DNA of 64,000 nt, from contig NC_041007.1 in the NCBI RefSeq assembly GCF_004193775.1, positions 25,899,561-25,963,560 of the forward strand, written 5' to 3'. This DNA comes from Glycine soja (taxonomy: Eukaryota > Streptophyta > Magnoliopsida > Fabales > Fabaceae). The notes below the pieces were generated by a model that was not told where the DNA came from, made no database searches, and was given only the letters and a program-made list of their open reading frames with translations. The translations under genes and the position numbers were made by a program. Shown here one piece after another: positions 56,956 to 64,000 of this stretch. Positions within the stretch are counted from its first letter, which is position 1, and each line of letters begins with the position of its first letter.

Positions 56956-58852
56956 ACATTACAGCCGACCTTTGATTGTGGTGCACTTTCTTTGACTCAA
57001 TAACGTGTTACTCTTTTTATGATCATTTTTCTTTTAAAACGCAAAGTAATTTTAGATATCATAATGGTAAATTTATGTCAAGATTCCTTGCATATGAACT
57101 GCATTCATAAGCTTATGTAGCTTTCTCGAGACAGAAAATGATGAGCTCGGTTATGCACGTGACTGTGTCATGTGAAAATTCCCTCTCATTTCATAGAAAT
57201 TAAATAGGGGGGTTATACTAGAATTTGTATATATTTAAGGAGAGATGAGGACAAAATTTTCAGATGACATACTAGAAGAGAAACCATTCCCGTACCGCAC
57301 AATAAAAGTCACCATATGTAAAGAAATATAAACTTCAACACTGCTCAACACCCTTTATGTTGGAGATATCACTCAAGCACCATAGCATTGAAGATTTAGG
57401 TTTACATATTAATTCTAGGATTTAATGCTTTTAAATAATAGGATTTTTTTAGATGTGTGGTGGATTCTTGAAATTGCTAATCATTCGTAATTGGGTCCTC
57501 CGATTGCCATTTACATAAGATACTCAAGTATTTAACAAAATATTTCAGTTAGATTTTAATTTTCTTTATTAGTTGAAAAACTTTTTAATTATTTAGTAAA
57601 CAAGTTTTTTTATTAGTTTTTTTTACTGTTTTTTAAGATGTTACTTGAAGTATTAATTTTTAAAACATTGTCTTTTAATCTATGGTCTTTTATATTTATT
57701 CCTTTTTTGTCTTTAAATAATTATTAACTTTTTTTAATCTTTTTTATTTAAGGTAAAATTTTCTTATTTTTATTCTTAACACTTAAAATTTAATAAGATA
57801 GTTTGTTGGCTTTTAATTATTTTTTTATTTATTATTCAACTCAATGAACTCATCCCTCCTACATCGCCACTTTTCTGCATTGGTTTCTTTGATTTTGTCT
57901 TTTTTTAATTTCTTGCACCTACGAAGCAACCATGTGCACATTTCTCATCCAAAGAATCTTTGCTTGATGGTAGTTCCATCCTCAATCCAACTTCCTAATG
58001 TTTTGCCCAGAATTGTGAATGAAGTTTTTGTGTCAAACTCATTGTCTCAACAACTACACTTTTGCTTCAATTTCATTGTAAATACCAAATCTGAATCCAA
58101 TCAAAATTTTAAATTGCATCTCAAATTTAAGAATTAGGATTATGAACTTAAAACCAACAAATCTCACAAATATTAACCAATTAATTCCAAATTTCAAATC
58201 CTCCAAAGTCTTAACCAATGTATGCAATTGAGAGCAACTAATATTCAAAAAGAAAAAAAAAACAACAAAAACCAAACAAATATGGTCAGTGATGTTGACT
58301 CAGCCAATAAATTTGGGGATGGTGTTGGTGACCTGGATGCGGTGGTAGGTGTGGAAGAGAAAGTGGAGGGAGAGGTTGTTTTTGATAGTGTAGATTGAAA
58401 AAAAATGAAAGATAGAAAGCGTTTTCTAAGCCGCTCAGTGCACACTACCACCTCCATCTTTCTCTTTCGCATCCAAATTCGAGTCAGGGAGAGGGTCGTC
58501 GACGTCGTTGTCATTGTTAGAGAAGTTGCAGTCCAGGGTTTCAATCCAAGTAAAGTTGGGGACTCTATTTGGGTCAAAGGAGGTTGGGAGAGTTATGATA
58601 TGGATGAGGTGGAGGAAGGGACAACGTGGCGGAGGCCTTGGTCGGCGATGCTAGCGAGGTCGAGAAAAGAGCATCGTGGAGAGAAGAGTTGCAACATTGC
58701 TAAGTAGACCTGGAAAAGAATAATTTTTAAGAATTATTTATTATTAAAAAGTATATTCTTAAAAGTTATTTAGCCAGTTGCAAACCTATAATAGCATGTC
58801 AACTTGTTCCCTCACCTGTGAGGAAGTTGGTTTATGGCTCCATATTAGACGC
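56956..58852. other. AT-rich intergenic DNA
   Basis: No gene is recognised. Frames at 57844-58137, 58245-58577 and 58405-58707 have low-complexity or arginine-rich translations without similarity that I know. The segment 58300-58700 has higher GC and could be a decayed gene or element fragment. Confidence 0.5.
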
Positions 58853-59152
58853 TGATGTAGCTCCATGTGGAGCTTGTAGGCCTTGGATCTTTTTCATTAA
58901 TGAAGTTCTTTGCTTGTTGAAGATTAATGGCAGCAAAATGGAGAAGGAAGAAAGATGATTGGAGACGCCACTTCAAGGAAAAGATGAGTTAAGAACAAGT
59001 TCACCACCATAGGAAGCCATGGATAAGAGTTTGAAGGTACGAGAAGATGAGTGGAGGGAGAAGGAGAGAAGAAACACAATTTTATGCCTCAAATGAGGCC
59101 TAAACTTTGAAGTGTAATTCTCAAATGATCAAAGTTCAAAAAATGCACACAC
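58853..59152 (-). repeat. 3' LTR fragment of the right-hand gypsy element
   Basis: Matches 63595-63899 base for base with scattered changes, beginning tgatgtagctccatgtggagc. Homology stops at 'cacacacatg', where this copy goes straight into the end of pol while the right copy continues with a TATA box. The U3 part of this LTR is therefore missing, unless the LTR is short and the right copy is followed by flanking DNA, which the TATA box makes less likely. Confidence 0.75.
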
Positions 59153-60447
59153 ATGACCTCCCCCTTGAAAAGGATTTGACCTCAAATCTAGAGGTTCTTG
59201 AAGCTATGAACTTTTTCCCTAAACATTTGTAAAAAGAATAAAAACATATATATTAGTGGTGTTTAGTATGTTGGAGTAGGGTAAGGTTTGAAAACGCCTT
59301 TCTTGGGCATCTTCCCATGAGGGAACATGGTTCCTCACCAACTCAATGAGTGGTGCTACAAGTATAGAAAAGTATGAGACAAATCTTTTGTAAAAGTTTG
59401 TTAAGTCGTGGAAGCCCCAAATTTTCTTTATACTTAGGGGAATGGGCTACTTAGAAATGACCTTTATTCTCTCAGGGTCTGTGAGAACCCCTTAATCTTT
59501 ATTTTAAAAAATTAAGGAAAGTAATGCAATAAAACATACCTTTTTTTTTTTGTATTTTCATGCTGATAATTCCTATCAAAAAGTATGACAAACCTAAGGT
59601 GTCCCATATGAGCACTTAAGCTTGTATTGAAAATAAGAACAAATCTACCTAATGAGTCTATATGCATGTGAATCATGAAGATGTTGGATGCATGAGTGAT
59701 TTTACAAAAGAGGGTTACACCACTTAACACATTCATCATACCACCTATCATAGGGATTTGGTGCCTCATAATACCTATTTTGGACACCAAATAAAACACA
59801 AGGATTTAAGTTCTTATGAACCAAACCCTTATCCAACAATTCCTTTACTTGAGGAATAACCTCAAGCTCAAGAGGTATAGCAGTGTTAAGGGATGTTTCC
59901 CTTAATAGGAGAAGGTAGAAGGATTGTTTAAGAAGGAGTGCTCTTTTGATATCACCTTTTGTTGCAAAATGGTTTCCCTTCTTAACAATCTTCTTGGAGG
60001 AATCCTTTTCCTCTTTTTCCTTTTCCTTGGCCTTTGAAGACAATGCCTTACTATCCTTCTTTTTATTTTGTTTTTCTTCCTCAGCCCTCTTATCTTTCAT
60101 AGTTAGTTGATATTTGGCCACCTGTAAAGGTGTTTGAGGATGCAACACAAATTTTGTTCCAAGGTGGGTGAGGCTTATCTCATTAGTTAGACTATTATAA
60201 ATGATTTTCCTATCATATTGTCATGGCCTACCTAAGAGAAGGTGTCCTGCCTCTATAGGAACTACATCACAAATCACTTCGTCCTTATATGTTCCAATGG
60301 AGAAGGACACTTTCACTTGTTGATTGACTATTATCTCCCCTTGCTCATTGAGCCATTGAAGTTTGTAAGGCTTTGGATGAGGAGTGATAGCAAGGCTCAA
60401 CTTAGAGACTAATCTTGTGTTGCAACAATTGTAACATGAACCACTAT
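59153..60447 (-). pseudogene. Gypsy pol remnants with internal deletions
   Basis: On the minus strand, in order: protease with 'VDSGSCYNC', 'PYKLQWLNEQGEI' and 'EAGHLLLGRP' (60447-60200, with a TGA where Trp is expected after GRP); a Lys/Glu-rich linker; the start of reverse transcriptase ('ELLDKGLVHKNLNPC', about 59860-59820); a short piece 'HMGHLRFVILF' (about 59600); a piece from the end of reverse transcriptase ('FHDLTNFYKRFV' and 'APLIELV', about 59420-59340); and the pol C-terminus 'DLRSNPFQGGG' (about 59190-59153). The catalytic core, RNase H and integrase are gone. Confidence 0.78.
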
Positions 60448-61731
60448 CTACAATGAGAGAGCATGTGCTATAATTTTTTTACACGTGTGAAAAATATTCT
60501 TTCTTTGAGATTGGGTTAAGTCACAAGATTGACCTCCTAGAAGCCTTCTGACTATTAAAAGGTCTCCTTCTTCTTGGGGGTAGATTTCTTCATTAGATTC
60601 TTTTCCTTTTGCCTTTTCACTTTCACTAGAGGAAGGTGAAGTAGTAATCTCATCTTGACTACTATAAATGTCTTGGCCTTTCATAATCATGATTTTCTTG
60701 GTGGGGCATTGAGAAACAATGTGTCCTCTTCCAAGACATTTAAAACACTTTATAGAGCTAGTCTTCTTTTGCATACTAACCTTAGGGGGTTGCTTTTTTA
60801 TTGTCTTCCCCTTATCATCTTTGGGCTTAGAAGGTGCAACCCCTAAGATGCCTTGACCTTGGTCTTCCTTTGGATAAGAGTGAGAGTCATAAGATTTTGA
60901 AGTAAACTTTCGTTTAAGTTGTTGCTCTACCCTTATGAAAAGTTGGACTAGGTCATCTAGGTCCCTATATGGAAGGAGCTCAACCTTGTCCCTCACTTCC
61001 ATATTAAGCTCACTAAGGAACCTAGCAATACTTGTTCTTTCCTCCTCCCTAAGCCCAACTCTCAAAAGGAGTAGTTTCATTTGTTGCCTATACTCTTCAA
61101 CACTCATATTCCTTTGTCCAAGCCTTTGGAGCTTGTCCATAAGCTCCCTTTCATAGTAGGAGGGGAAGTGCCTCTTCCTAAGGGCATTTTTCAAGTTATT
61201 CCAATACTCTATTGGAGGATCCCCATGAATCCTTCTTTCCCTAACAAGTGAAGTCCACCAATAGAGTGCATACCCTTGAAAGCTAAGTGTAGCCAAAGGA
61301 ACCTTTCTTTCCTCACTTGTATGATGACAAGCAAAAAGTTGTTCCCAATCTAAATAAGCCTTTACATTATCCTTCCCATGGATGTATGGAAGGTTAATGT
61401 TAGCCTCTTGAGTTTTTCTCTCCTATGGGAGTGAGGTCTAGGATGTGATCTATGCCTTCTTCTATAATAGTCACTAAGTTCTTCACTTAGGCTCTTACAA
61501 AAGTCCTCTTTTTCCATTTTTTTCCATTATTTTTCTTCTTTCTTCCTTTCTTATTTGTTGTCTCTCATCTTGATTTATTTCTATCCTCTCCTTTCCTTTT
61601 TCTTTTCTTTCTAGTTTTTCTTTCCATAACTTGAGGGAACTCAACTCATCTAAGATTCTAGATACAGGGTTCTTATGACTAGTACCCTCACCATTAACAC
61701 TAGACGAATGATGACTCATGTTGGTTCTCAA
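60448..61731 (-). pseudogene. Gypsy gag with zinc knuckle, broken
   Basis: Starts at 61723 or nearby with MSHHSSSVNGEGTSHKN, the same start as the gag piece at 2362. The frame is lost between about 61495 and 61296. The capsid part (61296 on) has 'YALYWWTSLVRERRIHGDPP', 'ERELMDKLQRLGQRNMSVEEYRQ' and 'LPYRDLDDLVQLFIRVEQQ'; a CCHC knuckle (CFKCLGRGHIVSQC) is at about 60750-60710. A frameshift near 60450 separates it from the protease. Confidence 0.82.
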
Positions 61732-63580
61732 GTTGTGGTTCTTTCTTGTTGGGGGTTTGTAAAAGGTAAAAGCTAGGGTTCAAAAGAACTCAAGATAAGA
61801 GTGATAAGCAAGAAGAAAGTATTATGTAATTACAAGATAAACTAGTGACTAGTAAAGAAAATAAGCTATGAAAGTAAGCAAGAAATTAAAGTGCAAGAAA
61901 TGTAAACTAGGCATATCCTAAGAGTGTTTGGATGACCACATTTAAAGTGCAAGAAATGTAAACTAGGCATATCCTAAAATTATTACTCACAATGGAAGTT
62001 AGGTAACCTATTGGAGGTTCCCAACACACTTCCAATGAAAGACCTTTTTGTTACAAAATTTAAAAGCAATAAAGGTAACTAAAATGCCAATTACAAAATT
62101 ACAAAACAATCCTCAATTTTGGTGGTTGTGCTCTCTTTGGTGATTCACTCAATTTGGAGTGTTTCTTAGTCCAATAGCTCTTAAGGTGGTTGGCCCTTTG
62201 CTTCTTGACTCAAATTCTTCGAGGGATGACACCTATCCTCCTTTCCAATTCACTATATGGCAACTCATAAATAAGGAAACAAAGAGACAAGCAATAACAG
62301 AAGACCAAAAAATGAAATGAAAGCTAAACCAATAGAGTTTTAACAAGACAAATTTTCAAGGATTATTCAACAATTAAAGCAATAAAATGCACACAAAAGC
62401 AAGTTACGACTCAGAGAAACCTAGAATGGCTCTAGAGTAGAGTAAAAATAACTAAAAAAAAAGAACTCAAGAAACCTCTAGTTTTGACACTTGTTTTCAC
62501 ACTAATTTTCAATTGAAATTTCAGAACTAAGATTGGCATAAAATAGACACTAATTATAAAACAAATTTCGAGCCAAAATAACAAGCACACTTCCCTTTCA
62601 CTTTTTTTTTTTCCTAGACACTGATTTTCCTGCCAACTTGTGTGATTTTTCATATTATTTCCTTTTATCCAAATCACTTTGTTCTCTTTTTATAATTTTG
62701 GTCTAGATGTCTAGAAAATTTAGTAAAAATTTCAGCTCAAAATTCGCAGTGACCAATTCCCAGCCATTTTTACAAGTTCGTATGTTCAAGCTGCCAACAC
62801 CGGTGATTTCAACCTAGAAATCAAGAGTAATGTTTATGTTGCTTAAGACTTGGATAATTACCATTTGTGTTTGCTTATGCTCAATTGTCTTGAATAACAC
62901 AATTCAAGAGAGCTTAAGACTTATTTTGATTCACAATTACAACCACAACTCAGCACTACAACTCAATTTCATCATAAGCATCATGTAGGAAACTTAGAAA
63001 ACAAAACAAAGTTCAACAACATGACTATTTCTAGGAATTGATTTAGAACATGTTATGAACTAAATAACATGCATGAATTAGACTCAAAATTCAAAAGATA
63101 GGCTAAGAAAGACAAGAATACATGAACAAATGTATCTAGAATTCTATCAACAAAATCAAAATTCAACACAAACTTAGAACATAATGTGGCAATTATTATG
63201 ACTAAACATGACTCTGAGACAACATGGATTAAGTGACTTACACTTAGATTTTTGTGTTTTTTTTTCTAATCAATATTTTGGAAGAAAATCAAGATCTAAA
63301 GGTTCAACACAAGAAGATTATGACTAAAAAATGATAGAACCTAAAATCAACACAAAAACATGATTCAAGAGTAGATCTATAAAATATGAACCATAGAAAT
63401 GCAAGAACAAGTTTAGATCTAAGATTTAATCGATTATTTTTTTGAATCTACTCTAAACAGCACCAAACCACAAGACAATGCAGGATATACATGAAGAATA
63501 AGATGAAGAACAAGGAATTAAAGTGAATTGACAGTGTCAAAAAGATAGAGGTAGCAAAAGAACATCACCTAGACGAAGAT
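61732..63580 (-). other. Leader of the right-hand gypsy element
   Basis: Homologous to 566-2361 in the opposite orientation. A stretch of about 37 bp (aaagtgcaagaaatgtaaac and on) occurs twice, at about 61889 and 61943. The frame 62432-62677 matches the frame 1390-1617 at peptide level (SWQENQCLGKK). No known protein. Confidence 0.65.
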
Positions 63581-63592
63581 GCTCTGATACTA
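63581..63592 (-). promoter_or_regulatory. tRNA-iMet primer binding site, one mismatch
   Basis: On the minus strand TAGTATCAGAGC, one base from the usual TGGTATCAGAGC, two bases after the LTR edge. Confidence 0.85.
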
Positions 63593-63594
63593 CA

Positions 63595-64000
63595 TGATGT
63601 AGCTCCATGTGGAGCTTCTAGGCATTAGGTCTTCTTCATCAATGGGGTCCTTTGCTTCTTGAAGATCAATGACAGCGGAATGGAGAAAGAAGAAAGATGA
63701 TTGGAGATGCCACTTCAAGAAGAAGGTGAGTCAAGAACAAGCTCACCACCATAGGAAGCCATGGATAAGAGCTTGAAGGTAGAAGAAGACGAGTGGAAGG
63801 AGAAGGAGAGAAGGAGCACAAAATTTTATGCCTCAAATGAGGCCTGAACTTTGAAGTATAATTCTCAAATGATTAAAGTTCAAAAAATGCACACACATGG
63901 TCTTTATTTATAGGCTAAGTGTCACACAAAATTGGAGGAAAATTTGAATTTCTATTCAAATATCACTTGAATTTAAAATTGAATTTGTGGAGCCAAATTT
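63595..64000 (-). repeat. 5' LTR of the right-hand gypsy element, cut by the window end
   Basis: Begins tgatgtagctccatg at the inner edge. On the minus strand a TATA box (cctataaataaag) is at about 63902-63914. The last 80 bp match the end of the LTR fragment at 29410-30046. The LTR continues beyond the window. Confidence 0.8.

Noticed and set aside
58245..58707. Overlapping frames of about 100 codons on both strands
   Set aside because: Arginine/threonine-rich translations typical of shadow frames; no similarity that I recognise.
1..64000. tRNA, rRNA or known microRNA genes
   Set aside because: No cloverleaf with A and B boxes and no rRNA segment was noticed; the tRNA-like matches are primer sites of retrotransposons only.

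Overview
This window is plant nuclear DNA, most likely from soybean or a close relative (Glycine). The signs are one five-exon plant gene with GT-AG introns and about 50 kb of nested LTR retrotransposons of Ty1/copia and Ty3/gypsy types. The tRNA-iMet and tRNA-Asp primer sites, Athila/Tat-type proteins and repeated GTAATCGATTAC and GCTAAGC motifs are ones I associate with soybean repeats. The species call is inference. Only one ordinary host gene is visible, a PSMD9/p27 (Nas2-type) proteasome-assembly chaperone at 52855-56831.

Layout. 1-5700: a plus-strand gypsy element (partial LTR, leader, start of gag) broken by a copia LTR remnant, which itself carries a solo gypsy LTR with target duplication CTTGT. 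5701-9601: 3' part of a minus-strand Tat-like gypsy element. 9602-18563: a complete 9-kb copia element (minus) with two LTRs, iMet primer site, purine tract and 5-bp target duplication CCTAG; its gag-pol is riddled with lesions but an extra 376-codon ORF after pol is intact. 18805-22030: minus-strand Athila-type LTR and 3' end. 22031-29410: plus-strand Athila-type element with tRNA-Asp primer site, gag and protease, no reverse transcriptase, a long zone of GCTAAGC motifs and an env-position ORF. 29410-30046: truncated gypsy LTR. 30047-41202: minus-strand Tat/Ogre-like element with 3' LTR, a 2-kb tandem array in its 3' UTR, an extra ORF, and the RNase H-integrase end of pol; its 5' half is missing.

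41203-49268 is the most striking part: an endogenous pararetrovirus (Caulimoviridae) fragment arranged as a near-perfect inverted repeat with two arms of about 3.7 kb around a spacer of about 0.7 kb. Each arm carries reverse transcriptase-RNase H, a viroplasmin/transactivator-type ORF and the intergenic promoter; only the right arm keeps the protease. No movement or coat protein is present and every long frame is interrupted, so it is a relic. Any transcript crossing it could fold into a very long hairpin.

49269-58852 is the low-copy island: AT-rich intergenic DNA, a solo LTR with target duplication ATGAT, then the PSMD9 gene. 58853-64000 is a minus-strand gypsy element with gag, fragments of pol, leader, primer site and part of the 5' LTR; it is the same family as the element at 1-5700, in the opposite orientation.

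A theme across the window is a family of accessory ORFs placed downstream of pol, resembling the 'putative plant transposon protein' family (PF20167 as I recall it), found here in three retrotransposon lineages (copia, Athila, Tat). Coordinates of element edges are read by eye; where a target duplication or primer site is given it was seen directly.
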